Below are positions 23,567-32,694 of a stretch of DNA of 42,446 nt, piece by piece. The position numbers were made by a program, and so were the translations under genes. Source of the stretch: an uncultured Collinsella sp. (lineage in GTDB: Bacteria; Actinomycetota; Coriobacteriia; Coriobacteriales; Coriobacteriaceae); contig CABUSH010000019.1 in NCBI GenBank assembly GCA_902494195.1, positions 1-42,446 of the forward strand, written 5' to 3'. Within the stretch, counting starts at the first letter, position 1, and every line of letters begins with the position of its first letter. The notes beneath the pieces were generated by a model. The model was given only the letters and a program-made list of their open reading frames with translations, was not told where the DNA came from and made no database searches.

Positions 23567-24697
23567 CTATTGTCGCTTGAGCTTGCGAGCGATAAGGCTT
23601 CTAGCTGCGTCGATGATGAGGAGCGCTAAGGCAAAGACGATGCTAATGACGGTACCCGTGACGATACATATAGCTGCCGGGCTGTTTTGGCTGACCAGTA
23701 TGTTTGCGAGCAACGTATTGAAGATGGGACGCCACAGGCTACTGGTGAGCGACTGCATCACATAGAAACCGAGCGTGGCGGTCGATAAGGTGACGATGAC
23801 ACCTGCAGTCCGCGGATTGCCTGAGGCACTGCGTCGGGTTGCCGCAAAGAGCAAGGAGGCGGCAGCGAGGGCAAACGAGATCAGCGAGGTCGATTTGTAG
23901 GAGAGGACTGCCATCGCCGTGAGGTTATCGGTGAAGGAGAGTGCTCCTTCCAGGATGATGGTGAGCACCAAAACCGTTACGAGCGAGTGCATGCCCAAGG
24001 CGCCCACCCTGTCCGAATCCATGACATCGGTTACGTCGCGGAGCAGCCCGCCGATCAAAAATGCGACTACGTACGTGGTAGCGCTCATGAGCTTCTGGAG
24101 CCAAGAAAACTCGCCGGCGCTTGTCGCACTCATGGCGGCTAAATACCCGTTAATAACAAATGCGAGGATGCCAACGGCGATGACCGTCATCTGGTAGGTT
24201 TTCTGGGGGAGTCGACTCTTGGCCAGTCCAAACCATGGCGCCATGAAGACCGTGGCGGCATAGACCCAGATAAACTCAAGCCCTAGCGTGTACCAGTACT
24301 GCGTGTTGAGGGTAACGTCGGGAATGGGGGAGACGACCGTGGACCACGCGAGCGCCACGAGGCAATAAAACGCAGTGGGCAAAATGACCTTGCCCAGGCG
24401 CTGCACCGTCCGTTGCATTTGCGACTTCCATGTTGCTCCACCGTCCCAAGCACGCTCGGCCGAAGCGATGAGAAAATAGCCCGAAATCATAAAGAAGACC
24501 TCGTTGGCCCAGCAGCCCAGCAAGTTAATAAAACCGAGCACGCCGGAATAGGGGAACATCGCAAGTGGGGCATATTCCACGGCGCCGACGCAGACGGCTT
24601 GGAAGGTCCACTGAAAGGTGTGGAACACCGCGATGCCGGCGACCGCGACCAAACGCAGTGCTTCGATGGGTATGTTGCGTGCGGCTTTGGGCTGCAT
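23567..24697 (-). CDS. Acyltransferase-3 family membrane protein
   Basis: A 376-residue polytopic protein with about ten hydrophobic helices. The family start IPIEALRLVAVAGIAVFHTFQW contains the conserved Arg-Leu and the active-site-type His, and FFMISGYFLIASAERAW is the second signature. Such OafA-like enzymes transfer acetyl or other acyl groups onto surface polysaccharide. The ATG at 24697 follows aaagga. It is divergent from the glycosyltransferase cluster at 24810 and fits the same surface-glycan role. Confidence 0.9.
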   Translation of the reverse strand: MQPKAARNIPIEALRLVAVAGIAVFHTFQWTFQAVCVGAVEYAPLAMFPYSGVLGFINLLGCWANEVFFMISGYFLIASAERAWDGGATWKSQMQRTVQRLGKVILPTAFYCLVALAWSTVVSPIPDVTLNTQYWYTLGLEFIWVYAATVFMAPWFGLAKSRLPQKTYQMTVIAVGILAFVINGYLAAMSATSAGEFSWLQKLMSATTYVVAFLIGGLLRDVTDVMDSDRVGALGMHSLVTVLVLTIILEGALSFTDNLTAMAVLSYKSTSLISFALAAASLLFAATRRSASGNPRTAGVIVTLSTATLGFYVMQSLTSSLWRPIFNTLLANILVSQNSPAAICIVTGTVISIVFALALLIIDAARSLIARKLKRQ

Positions 24698-24809
24698 GAC
24701 GTCCTTTCTTATCGGCTTGCCTCTGCGAGCTCCATAGATTATATAAACGCCCGCTAGCGCGCTGACCCTTTGATACCATGAAACGACAGGTATTTCCTAA
24801 GGAGCACAT

Positions 24810-25913
24810 TTGTCTACTAACGCCTCTGGCAGCCCTGTTCTGTCGCTGCTTATTCCCATTTACAATGTTCAGCGCTACCTGCGCGAGTGTCTCGATTCCG
24901 CCCTGGCGCAGACGCTCAAGGATATTGAGATCATCTGCATTAACGATGGGTCGACCGACAACTCGCCGGCGATTATTCGCGAGTATATGGAGCGCGATAG
25001 GCGCGTCAAGATGATCGACAAGGCCAACAGCGGCTACGGCGACTCGATGAACCACGGTCTGGAGATGGCGCGTGGCAAGTACGTGGGCATCTTGGAGTCC
25101 GATGACTTTATGGCGTCCGACGCACTCGAAAAGCTTGTCTCGGCCGCCGATAGCAATAATGCCGACTTCGCGAAGGCGAACTTTGATTTCTACTGGTCTA
25201 AGCCCGAGGAGCGCCGCTCGCTGCACGAGATGTTTAAAGCCAAGGACTGTGGCAAGCCGGTGCACCCGAGCGATACGACGCAGTTCTTTAAGCAAAAGCC
25301 GTCGATTTGGTCGGCCGTGTACCGTCGCGATTTTCTTGACCGCAACGGCATTAAGTTCCTGCCGACTCCGGGGGCATCCTTTCAGGACACGTCATTTGCC
25401 TTTAAGGTGATCGCGTGCGCCGATAAGGCTGTTTACCTTCATGATGTCGTGTTGTCTTATCGCCAGGACAACGAGAATTCCTCGGTCAATTCTTCGGCTA
25501 AGGTCTTTTGCGTCAATACCGAGTATGCCGAGATTGAGCGTTGGATTCGAGAGGATTATGCCCGCGACCACGCAAGTGATGACGTCGCGCGCATGCTCAA
25601 GTTCAATCAGCTCATTAAGTACGATTCGTACATGTGGAACTACGTGCGCCTGGCGCCTAAGTTCTATAAGGAGTTCCTGGTTCAGATGGCCAAGGAGTTC
25701 CAAGCGGCCTTGGACGCCGGGGACTTTTCGCTTGACGACCTCAAGCCGTGGAAGCGCGCAAATCTCGCTGCCATCCTCAAAGATCCTGAGGGCTGGGTTG
25801 ACGAGCATCCGAGTTTTGCGACGGATGGTGCCTTGGGGCGTGCTAAGTATTACGCCTCGGTTGGAGGCCCAGGTGTGGTTGCTGCCTTCCTCATCGAATC
25901 GCTGAGGGGGTAG
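24810..25913 (+). CDS. GT2 family glycosyltransferase (paralogue A)
   Basis: A 367-residue GT-A enzyme that starts at TTG 24810, selected by the ideal aaggag at 24799-24804; no ATG is available nearby. Motifs: VLSLLIPIYNVQRYLRECLDS, IICINDGSTDNSP (nucleotide binding), and GILESDDFM (DxD-type). The C-terminal 150 residues hold the acceptor-specific part. It shares long identical blocks with the gene at 27035, for example SALAQTLKDIE, KANSGYGDSMN and the FLPTPGAS region, so the two arose by tandem duplication. First of five plus-strand glycosyltransferase genes. Confidence 0.9.
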   Translation: MSTNASGSPVLSLLIPIYNVQRYLRECLDSALAQTLKDIEIICINDGSTDNSPAIIREYMERDRRVKMIDKANSGYGDSMNHGLEMARGKYVGILESDDFMASDALEKLVSAADSNNADFAKANFDFYWSKPEERRSLHEMFKAKDCGKPVHPSDTTQFFKQKPSIWSAVYRRDFLDRNGIKFLPTPGASFQDTSFAFKVIACADKAVYLHDVVLSYRQDNENSSVNSSAKVFCVNTEYAEIERWIREDYARDHASDDVARMLKFNQLIKYDSYMWNYVRLAPKFYKEFLVQMAKEFQAALDAGDFSLDDLKPWKRANLAAILKDPEGWVDEHPSFATDGALGRAKYYASVGGPGVVAAFLIESLRG

Positions 25914-25919
25914 GTCGAC

Positions 25920-26960
25920 ATGGGAGAGACTTTGACCCCCAAAGCGACCATTGTCGTTCCCGTCTACAATTCGTCGCGCTCCATTCAGCGATGCCTCGAT
26001 TCGCTGTTGGTCCAGTCTGAGTGTTCGATTCAGGTTGTCTGCGTCAACGACGGTTCGACTGATGATTCGTTGAACGTGTTGCGCCAGATCGCGCAGGCCG
26101 ACGATCGCGTACTGGTGATTGACCAGGAAAACGCGGGTGTCTCGTGTGCTCGAAATGCCGGTATCGATGTCGCCGAGGGCGAGACCGTCTTTTTTGTGGA
26201 CGCCGACGATTACATCGATGCCCAGACGGTCGAGCGCGTGCTGCATGCCATGGAGTCTGCGGATGCCGAGGCCGCCGTTTTTGGCGGCGTCTGTGAACCT
26301 GCCGATGCTGCCCCCAAACGCGTCCAGCAACTCATGAGCCCCAAAGCTGGTACCTTCGGCGCCCGCGATCCCCAACTGCTGTTCCATTCGAATGCGCAGC
26401 CCTATGCTTGCCGTGCGGCCTTTTCGCGCGAGCTGCTCAATCGCGAAGGCATTCGCTTCGCCCCCGGTTTGGCTTTGGGCGAGGACGTCGTCTTCCAATT
26501 TGCGGCTTATGCGCTTGCCCGCAGGACCGTCGTCATGCCGGACAAGTTCTACCACTACGTGATGGAGAGCGAATCGGCGACGCACGAGTTCAACAGTGCC
26601 GAGTCTCGCGCCAAAAAGCTTGACGCCCACATGAGGATGCTCGAGGAGGTCCTGGAGGACTGGGCGGCCTACGGTCTTTTGGACCTGTGCCCCGGCGAGC
26701 TGATCACCTGGTTCCTGGACCTTATTGTGTTTGATTTGGCACGCTTGGACGCTAACGACTACCGCCGTGTATCCGCTCGCGTCAACATGGACCTCGCGAC
26801 GTTTTTGGGAACGGACTGGGCAGATATGCCTGCCAAGGGCGCCGTTTGCCGTGTTGCCCACAAGTTCGTTGCGACGACCTCGGGCGTTTCGATGGCAGAC
26901 GCCACGCTGTTCTATCTTTCGACTCGCGGTCTCAAAGCCTGCCTGGAGCGCTTTATCTAA
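25920..26960 (+). CDS. GT2 family glycosyltransferase
   Basis: A 346-residue GT-A enzyme. Motifs: KATIVVPVYNSSRSIQRCLDS, QVVCVNDGSTDDS, NAGVSCARNAGIDVAEG and VFFVDADDYID. The C-terminal part has EDVVFQFAAYALA, the usual acidic catalytic motif region. It starts 6 bases after the previous stop, so it is in the same operon. Donor and linkage are not readable. Confidence 0.9.
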   Translation: MGETLTPKATIVVPVYNSSRSIQRCLDSLLVQSECSIQVVCVNDGSTDDSLNVLRQIAQADDRVLVIDQENAGVSCARNAGIDVAEGETVFFVDADDYIDAQTVERVLHAMESADAEAAVFGGVCEPADAAPKRVQQLMSPKAGTFGARDPQLLFHSNAQPYACRAAFSRELLNREGIRFAPGLALGEDVVFQFAAYALARRTVVMPDKFYHYVMESESATHEFNSAESRAKKLDAHMRMLEEVLEDWAAYGLLDLCPGELITWFLDLIVFDLARLDANDYRRVSARVNMDLATFLGTDWADMPAKGAVCRVAHKFVATTSGVSMADATLFYLSTRGLKACLERFI

Positions 26961-26991
26961 TTCCAAGCGCTGCCGCCCGCCGCAACTCGGC

Positions 26992-27000
26992 TGCTAAAAT
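26992..27000 (+). promoter_or_regulatory. Candidate extended -10 promoter inside the glycosyltransferase cluster
   Basis: TGCTAAAAT, an extended -10 (TGn then TAAAAT), lies 35 bases before the TTG start at 27035, in the only sizeable gap (74 bases) of the cluster. No good -35. Internal promoter possible. Confidence 0.35.
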
Positions 27001-27034
27001 AACCCTGTTACACGCTATCCAACAGGAGGTTCTC

Positions 27035-28153
27035 TTGCAGAACTCTGATACCCCTAAAGTTTCGCTGCTCGTCCCCATCTGCAATGTTGAACGCTACCTG
27101 CGCGAGTGCCTCGATTCCGCCGTGGCGCAGACGCTCAAGGACATCGAGGTCATCTGCATCAACGACGGTTCTACCGATAGCTCGCCAGATATCATCCGCG
27201 AGTATATGGAGCGCGACCCCCGTGTAAAGATGATCGACAAAGCAAACAGCGGCTACGGCGACTCGATGAACCGCGGCCTGGAGATGGCGCGCGGCGAGTA
27301 CGTGGGCATCCTTGAGTCCGACGACTTTATGTTTGAGGATTCGCTCCAAAAGCTGGTCGCCAAGGCCGATGCCGAGCATGCCGATGTGGTAAAGGGCGAC
27401 TTTTACCTGTATTGGTCCACGCCCAGCGAACGCCGTGAACTGTTTGGGATTATCGACGAGCATATGACGGGCGCCGCGTATCGCCCCGTCGATCGCCCGG
27501 GCATCTTCTACCGCAAACCATCCATTTGGTCGGCTATCTATCGGCGCGAGTTCCTCAACGACAATCAGATTCGGTTCCTTCCCACGCCGGGTGCCTCGTA
27601 TCAGGACGCAGGCTTTAACTTTAAGGTTTGGGCTTGTGCCGAACGTGCCGCGTTTATTGCGGACCCCATTTTGTGCTATCGCCAGGATAACGAGAAGAGC
27701 TCCGTTAATTCGCCCAACAAGGTGTTTTGCGTGTGCGACGAATACGCTGAGATGCAACGTTTTTTGGACGAGCGTCCCGAGCTCAAGGCTCAGCTCCAAG
27801 GCATTTTAATGCGCATGAAGGTCGATACGTACCGTTGGAATGATGAGCGTCTGGTCGATGAGCTGCGTGGGCAGTTTTGGAAGAAGGCTTCACCCGAGCT
27901 CAAGGCCGATTGGGATGCCGGTCGCTTTGACCTGTCGCTGTTTGATCCGCGTGGCGAGACCGACTTGCGCCTGATGGTCAAGTCGCCCCGCGCCTATATC
28001 GATTCGCGCTTTGACTTTAAGAAGCCGGGCAAGCTCAATACGTTTAAGCATTACTTTAAGATTGGCGGCCTGCCGCTGGTTTGGCGCGTGCTGACGTATC
28101 AGCGCACCTACGGCGACAACCCGCACCCTGATGACGTTCCGGCCGCACAGTAG
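27035..28153 (+). CDS. GT2 family glycosyltransferase (paralogue B)
   Basis: A 372-residue paralogue of the gene at 24810. The start is TTG 27035 with a perfect aggagg five bases upstream; the open frame extends back into the previous gene. Motifs: VSLLVPICNVERYLRECLDS, VICINDGSTDSSP, GILESDDFM. The C-terminal half diverges from paralogue A after the shared CYRQDNE and VFCV blocks, consistent with different acceptor or polymer specificity. A DNA-level resemblance is also visible in the first 300 bases. Confidence 0.9.
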   Translation: MQNSDTPKVSLLVPICNVERYLRECLDSAVAQTLKDIEVICINDGSTDSSPDIIREYMERDPRVKMIDKANSGYGDSMNRGLEMARGEYVGILESDDFMFEDSLQKLVAKADAEHADVVKGDFYLYWSTPSERRELFGIIDEHMTGAAYRPVDRPGIFYRKPSIWSAIYRREFLNDNQIRFLPTPGASYQDAGFNFKVWACAERAAFIADPILCYRQDNEKSSVNSPNKVFCVCDEYAEMQRFLDERPELKAQLQGILMRMKVDTYRWNDERLVDELRGQFWKKASPELKADWDAGRFDLSLFDPRGETDLRLMVKSPRAYIDSRFDFKKPGKLNTFKHYFKIGGLPLVWRVLTYQRTYGDNPHPDDVPAAQ

Positions 28154-28165
28154 GAGCGAGTGACT

Positions 28166-29233
28166 ATGGCTAACCCCAAGATTTCCGTTGTCGTTCCCAT
28201 CTATAACGTGGAGGAGTGCCTGGCCTGGTGCCTGGACTCCCTGCTTGCGCAGGACATGCCCGATTGGGAAGGCGTGCTGGTCAACGATGGCTCGCCGGAC
28301 GGTTCGCGCGATATTGCGGCTGCTTATTGCGAAAAGGACGCGCGCTTTACGCTGGTCGATAAGCCAAACGGGGGCCTGTCGAGTGCGCGTAATGCCGGCA
28401 TCGCTGCGTCCACGGCGCCTATCGTCGCGTTTTTGGATTCCGACGACCGGTTTACGCCCGATGCATGCCGTGTGATCGTTGATGCCTTTGAGCGCGAGCG
28501 CTGTGATGTTTTGACCTTTGGCGCGAATCCGTATCCGCTGGAGGCGGGGTATCCGTGGCTTAACTATGTGCTGAGCCCGCGCGATGTGTCGTTTGAAGGC
28601 TATAGCTCCGACCTGCTGTTTAAGGAAGCGTCTCGCCCCTTTGCATGGCGCACCGCTTGCAAGCGTGAGTTTTTGCTGGGCAACGGGATCGTGTTCGACG
28701 AAACCGTTAAGTATGGCGAGGACCAGGTCTTCGATTTTGCCGTGTACGGTCGCTCGCGCAAGACCGCGCTTATTTCGAACAAGCTGTACGACTACCGCGT
28801 GGCGCGCAAGGGCTCGCTCATGGACACCATGCGCTATGACGACGAGACGCGCCTGCTGGAGCACGTGAAGATTTACTCCGCGGTGCTGGCTGACTGGCAG
28901 CGCGACGGTCTCGATGTACAGCACGCCGATGATCTGGCATATTTCCTGTGCGATCTGGTGCTTTACGACGCGCTCAGGTTGCTGGGTTCGGACTGCGGCA
29001 AGGTGTTTGCTGCCGTTGCCACGGCGCTTGCCGGTTCTGCCGTGGGCAGCGATGCTGCGCTCGCACAATGCGCTCCTTCTGTTGCTGCTATGGCGCGTGC
29101 GGCGCTTACCAGCAAGGCCCCCAATGCCCGTGAGTGCAAAAAGCTCATGTTCGATTACGACGTCTTGAGGTTTGGGCGCCTGGGTGCCTGCAAACGCATG
29201 GCAGCGAACGCCCTGGGAAAGCGAGAAGTGTAG
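28166..29233 (+). CDS. GT2 family glycosyltransferase
   Basis: A 355-residue GT-A enzyme. The start ATG 28166 is taken because aggag at 28152-28156 is correctly spaced for it; a GTG at 28160 is too close. Motifs: ISVVVPIYNVEECLAWCLDS, VLVNDGSPDGSRD, NGGLSSARNAGIAAS and VAFLDSDDRF, followed by the catalytic-type YGEDQVFDFAVYG. It starts 12 bases after the previous stop and is adjacent to the large glycosyltransferase. Confidence 0.9.
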   Translation: MANPKISVVVPIYNVEECLAWCLDSLLAQDMPDWEGVLVNDGSPDGSRDIAAAYCEKDARFTLVDKPNGGLSSARNAGIAASTAPIVAFLDSDDRFTPDACRVIVDAFERERCDVLTFGANPYPLEAGYPWLNYVLSPRDVSFEGYSSDLLFKEASRPFAWRTACKREFLLGNGIVFDETVKYGEDQVFDFAVYGRSRKTALISNKLYDYRVARKGSLMDTMRYDDETRLLEHVKIYSAVLADWQRDGLDVQHADDLAYFLCDLVLYDALRLLGSDCGKVFAAVATALAGSAVGSDAALAQCAPSVAAMARAALTSKAPNARECKKLMFDYDVLRFGRLGACKRMAANALGKREV

Positions 29234-31720
29234 ATGAGTATCAAGCGTTTGGCACTTTGCCGCAGTCAGGGCCGTCTGTTTGTGCTGCTTCGTTTTGCCG
29301 GTCAGGATGTCGCCGCGCTTATTGAGCGGGAGGGCTCTCAGGCGTTTGCCCATGCGACGACGAGCGGTTCTTGTGTGCCGTCGCTGGTGCTCCCGGTCGA
29401 TCATGGCCGTGTGCTGGCGCTTTGTCCTTCCGTTTCCGATTACGAGCGCGAGCTCGCCGTCTTGGTGCTTCCGTTTTTGGATGGCTCGTCGATGGATGTC
29501 GTTTTTGAATCCGGTGGCCAAAGGTTGGGCTCCATTCGCCTCGATAGTCGCGTGACCAAGCTGGAATCCAAGGTTAACTACAAAGCAAAGCCTGCACTGT
29601 GCGCGCTTATCCGCGATGCTCAGCGTGGCGAACACTGTGGTTTCTACGAGATCGATGCCACTCGCTATTTGCCGGCAGACGCCGGCGCGGTGTGGCGCTA
29701 TGAGGTTACTTGGGCGGGAGACCTCCAGTGCGCGCCTGAGCTCCAGATCTTCGATGCGCATATGAATGCCATCGATGTCACCGTGCATGTGTTTGAATCG
29801 CAGGCCGATGTGCCGCAGCAGAACGGATGCCGCGTCAATAAAACGTATCTGAGCGTTGAGATGCCTCAGGATATACGAGATTTTGTCGCGATTGTGAGCG
29901 ACCCCACAGAGCAGATCCAGAGCGGGTTTTGCGCCATGGATGGTCGCCTGTACAACGGCATGGTCGATGACAGTTGGAACCGCATGAAGGACGCGCGTGC
30001 AGACGACGCAGCTTATCGACGTTGGTTTGAGCGACATCGCGCAAAGCCGGGCGATTTGGCGTGCCAGCGTGTCGCTTCGGCGGCCTTTGCCTATAGACCG
30101 CTCGTGAGCATTGTGGTGCCGTGCTACAAGACTGATCGGGAATACCTGCGCGAGCTGCTGAACTCGGTGCTAACCCAGAGCTATGACAACTGGGAACTGC
30201 TCCTTATGGATGCCTCGCCTGAATGGGATGCGGTGGCCGACTTTGCGGCGGATGCCAATGACGAGCGCATCCGTCGCATTGAGCTGCCCGGCAACGGCGG
30301 CATTGTGGTCAACACTAACGCAGGTATTCAGCAGGCGAATGGCGACTACATCGCGTTCTTGGACCACGATGACATCCTGGAACCGGACGTGTTATTCCAC
30401 TATGTTGCCGCGCTGAACAAGGCTGCCGAGGACGAGCGTCCCCAGGTCCTGTTCTGCGACGAGGACATGTTCCAGAAAACGGGGGAGTGGGGCCAGCCGG
30501 TCTTTAAGACCAAGCTCAACGTCGACCTGCTCTATAGCCATAACTGCGTGACGCATTTCCTGATGGTGCAGAAGGCGCTTATTGATCGCATTGGCATGTC
30601 GCCGGAAGACGTCGCGGGCGCCCAAGATTACGACCTGACGCTCCGCTGCCTTGCGGCGGGCGCGCGGTTTGAACATGTTGCGCACGTACTGTATCACTGG
30701 CGCGTGCATCCGGGATCGACCGCCGATGGCTCTGCCGATAGCAAGCCGTATGCTATTGAAGCCGGTCGTCTTGCGCTGCAGCGCCACTTTAACGCGCTGG
30801 GTATTTGCGGAACGGTTGAGGATACCGAGACGCCGTTTGTCTACCGCATGCACTATGCGCTGCCGAAGCCTGCGCCGCTGGTGAGCATTGTGATTCCGAC
30901 CAAGGATCACATTGAGACGCTCGACGCCTGCGTGATGTCGATTGCCCAGAAGGCAACGTATACCAACTACGAGATCGTTTTGGTGGAGAACAACAGCGAA
31001 GACCCGGAGACGTTTGCGTATTACGAAACCCTGCCAGAGCGCGTGGCTGCGGCATCCGAAGGCAGGGGCATCGCGCGCGTTGTGTACTGGCCGGGCGAAT
31101 TCAATTACTCTCAGATCATCAACTTTGGCGTTGAGCATGCCAAGGGCGACTACCTGCTGCTGCTCAACAACGATACCGAGGTCATAAGCCCGGACTTTAT
31201 CGAAGAGATGATGGGCTATCTGCAGCGTCCCGATGCGGGCGTGGTGGGCGCCAAACTCTACTTTGCCGATCATCTGGTGCAGCATGCCGGCATTTTGGTT
31301 GGCGTGCGTGGCGCACTTGCCCATGCCAACCAGGACTTCTCGGCAAAGCGCGAGGGCTATCTTGCCCGCGCTGTGCGCCCGGGCAACTTTAGCGCCGTAA
31401 CGGGTGCCTGCCAGATGGTGCGACGCGACGTATTTGAGCGCGTCGGCGGCTACAACGAGGAATTCGCCGTTGGCTTTAACGACGCAGACTTTTGCCTGCG
31501 CGTATGGGAGGCGGGCTACCGCACCATCTTTACGCCCTATGCCGAGCTGTACCACTACGAGTTCACCTCGCGCGGCAGGGAAGAGGCCAACGAGGAAAAG
31601 CTGCGCCGCTGGAAGCGCGAGCAGGCGCTGTTCATGCAGCGCTGGCCGGAGTTCTTCTTGACGGGCGATCCATGGTTGGGGCCGAACTTATCCGCTGAGA
31701 GCGAGTATTTCTCGATCTAG
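29234..31720 (+). CDS. Large two-domain GT2 glycosyltransferase
   Basis: An 828-residue protein. Residues 1-270 form a beta-rich N-terminal domain of unknown role. Domain 1 (about 285-530) has VSIVVPCYKTDREYLRELLN, LLLMDASPEWDAV and IAFLDHDDILEPD. Domain 2 (about 550-800) has VSIVIPTKDHIETLDACVMS, IVLVENNSEDPET and LLLNNDTEVISPDFIEEM, ending in NEEFAVGFNDADFCLRVWEAG. Such tandem-GT2 proteins build alternating-sugar polysaccharides (rhamnan-type systems are known examples). The ATG directly follows the previous stop with zero spacing. Its stop overlaps the stop of the convergent P-loop gene by two bases. The last 390 bases are duplicated at 36285. Confidence 0.92.
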   Translation: MSIKRLALCRSQGRLFVLLRFAGQDVAALIEREGSQAFAHATTSGSCVPSLVLPVDHGRVLALCPSVSDYERELAVLVLPFLDGSSMDVVFESGGQRLGSIRLDSRVTKLESKVNYKAKPALCALIRDAQRGEHCGFYEIDATRYLPADAGAVWRYEVTWAGDLQCAPELQIFDAHMNAIDVTVHVFESQADVPQQNGCRVNKTYLSVEMPQDIRDFVAIVSDPTEQIQSGFCAMDGRLYNGMVDDSWNRMKDARADDAAYRRWFERHRAKPGDLACQRVASAAFAYRPLVSIVVPCYKTDREYLRELLNSVLTQSYDNWELLLMDASPEWDAVADFAADANDERIRRIELPGNGGIVVNTNAGIQQANGDYIAFLDHDDILEPDVLFHYVAALNKAAEDERPQVLFCDEDMFQKTGEWGQPVFKTKLNVDLLYSHNCVTHFLMVQKALIDRIGMSPEDVAGAQDYDLTLRCLAAGARFEHVAHVLYHWRVHPGSTADGSADSKPYAIEAGRLALQRHFNALGICGTVEDTETPFVYRMHYALPKPAPLVSIVIPTKDHIETLDACVMSIAQKATYTNYEIVLVENNSEDPETFAYYETLPERVAAASEGRGIARVVYWPGEFNYSQIINFGVEHAKGDYLLLLNNDTEVISPDFIEEMMGYLQRPDAGVVGAKLYFADHLVQHAGILVGVRGALAHANQDFSAKREGYLARAVRPGNFSAVTGACQMVRRDVFERVGGYNEEFAVGFNDADFCLRVWEAGYRTIFTPYAELYHYEFTSRGREEANEEKLRRWKREQALFMQRWPEFFLTGDPWLGPNLSAESEYFSI

Positions 31721-31735
31721 CGCGAAGTGATTCCG
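31343..31735. repeat. Left copy of a 390-bp duplicated junction (glycosyltransferase tail / P-loop tail)
   Basis: 31343-31735 matches 36285-36676 with about nine in ten bases identical by eye, in the same orientation, 4942 bases apart. The match covers the last 125 codons of the large glycosyltransferase and continues across the stop into the last codons of the convergent gene. Beyond that, protein similarity of the convergent gene continues for about 40 residues while the DNA diverges. Confidence 0.9.
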
Positions 31736-32694
31736 AGTTTGGGTAGCGATTCAGCAATCGTGTTGAGCTCATGTTGCTGTAGGTAGGCGGAATTGAGAGT
31801 TTCTTTTCTGTAGGCTAGGTAGCTGTCTCGGGTCAGCTCCCTAAGCTGTTTCGTAAAGAACTGTTCCCAGCTGAAGAACTTCTCGCAGTCGATGAAATCG
31901 GCAGGATGCAGGAGCATGTCTTGCGTTTGGGCATCGTTGAAGAGTCCCGATCTCAGCACAAGCCATTCAAACGATTCCGGCAAAAAGAGTTCGATCTTCT
32001 TAAATCTCCTGAGTGAATAGACATAAGGCATCTCGGGACCAAAAGCGGCTCCATCTGCAATTACGAGCAGCTTTTGGGCTGGAGAGCTCAGAGCGGTTTC
32101 GTATATGTTTGATTTGCCACCGGCACTTACGCAGCGAATTCCGCTTTTGGCACACAGGACTTTAAAGAATTCATAGCCGGCGTTACTGTCTTCGACGATG
32201 ACTTCTTCTGGTAGCTCTCCATCGTAGAGCTCGTCTCCGTAAATGCGGTATGCAGAAGTGTACGTGCGTGTGTAGACGGGATATTTTGTTGTGGCCCTGT
32301 TGGTGTTTTTGAGGCCATAGATCTCATCAACGCTATAGGGGAGCTGGGGCAATTCGTCCCTGGCAACTATGACGTAGTAGTTAGAGCTGTGCCGAGCCGC
32401 ATGTTGGAAGGCATGGCTCCTTACGAATTTTTGTGTATCGTCCACAAACACAATACTGTTGTCGATGCGACTGAGTTGCGCTTCCCAATTAATGCCGCCG
32501 ATGACTCGGCAGGGGGCTGCGCAATTAACGGTTATCCCGCTTTGGGCTCCTAGGTTTTCGTATGCACGAAGGCTGTCCAGCAGCGTGGTTTTGCCTGTGG
32601 CGCTTTTGCCTTGGATGATGGTCAGGTTTCGACGAATGGTGAGTTTGACTTGAACTTTATTGGTTCTTACGGTCAGCTGGTATTCCCCTCTCAT
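31717..32694 (-). CDS. P-loop ATPase with TOPRIM-like C-terminal motifs
   Basis: A 325-residue protein. The ATG at 32694 is chosen because it overlaps the upstream stop as ATGA and follows gagggagg; an ATG at 32715 lies inside the partner gene without such support. Walker A is IIQGKSATGKTTLLDSL (GKSATGKT at 29-36) and Walker B IVFVDD at 81-86. Later motifs look like a TOPRIM fold: EEVIVEDSNAGYEFF (E168), CVSAGGKSNIYE and LLVIADGAAFGPE. P-loop plus TOPRIM recalls OLD-family nucleases, but this is about half their size and lacks a clear ABC signature. I cannot place it in a named family. It is coupled to the DUF4869 gene. Function unknown; defence or DNA-end processing is a guess. Confidence 0.8.
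   Translation of the reverse strand: MRGEYQLTVRTNKVQVKLTIRRNLTIIQGKSATGKTTLLDSLRAYENLGAQSGITVNCAAPCRVIGGINWEAQLSRIDNSIVFVDDTQKFVRSHAFQHAARHSSNYYVIVARDELPQLPYSVDEIYGLKNTNRATTKYPVYTRTYTSAYRIYGDELYDGELPEEVIVEDSNAGYEFFKVLCAKSGIRCVSAGGKSNIYETALSSPAQKLLVIADGAAFGPEMPYVYSLRRFKKIELFLPESFEWLVLRSGLFNDAQTQDMLLHPADFIDCEKFFSWEQFFTKQLRELTRDSYLAYRKETLNSAYLQQHELNTIAESLPKLGITSR

Noticed and set aside
27890..30037. 715-codon minus-strand open frame opposite the glycosyltransferases
   Set aside because: Shadow of three plus-strand GT2 genes with clear motifs; composition is that of antisense GC-rich coding DNA.
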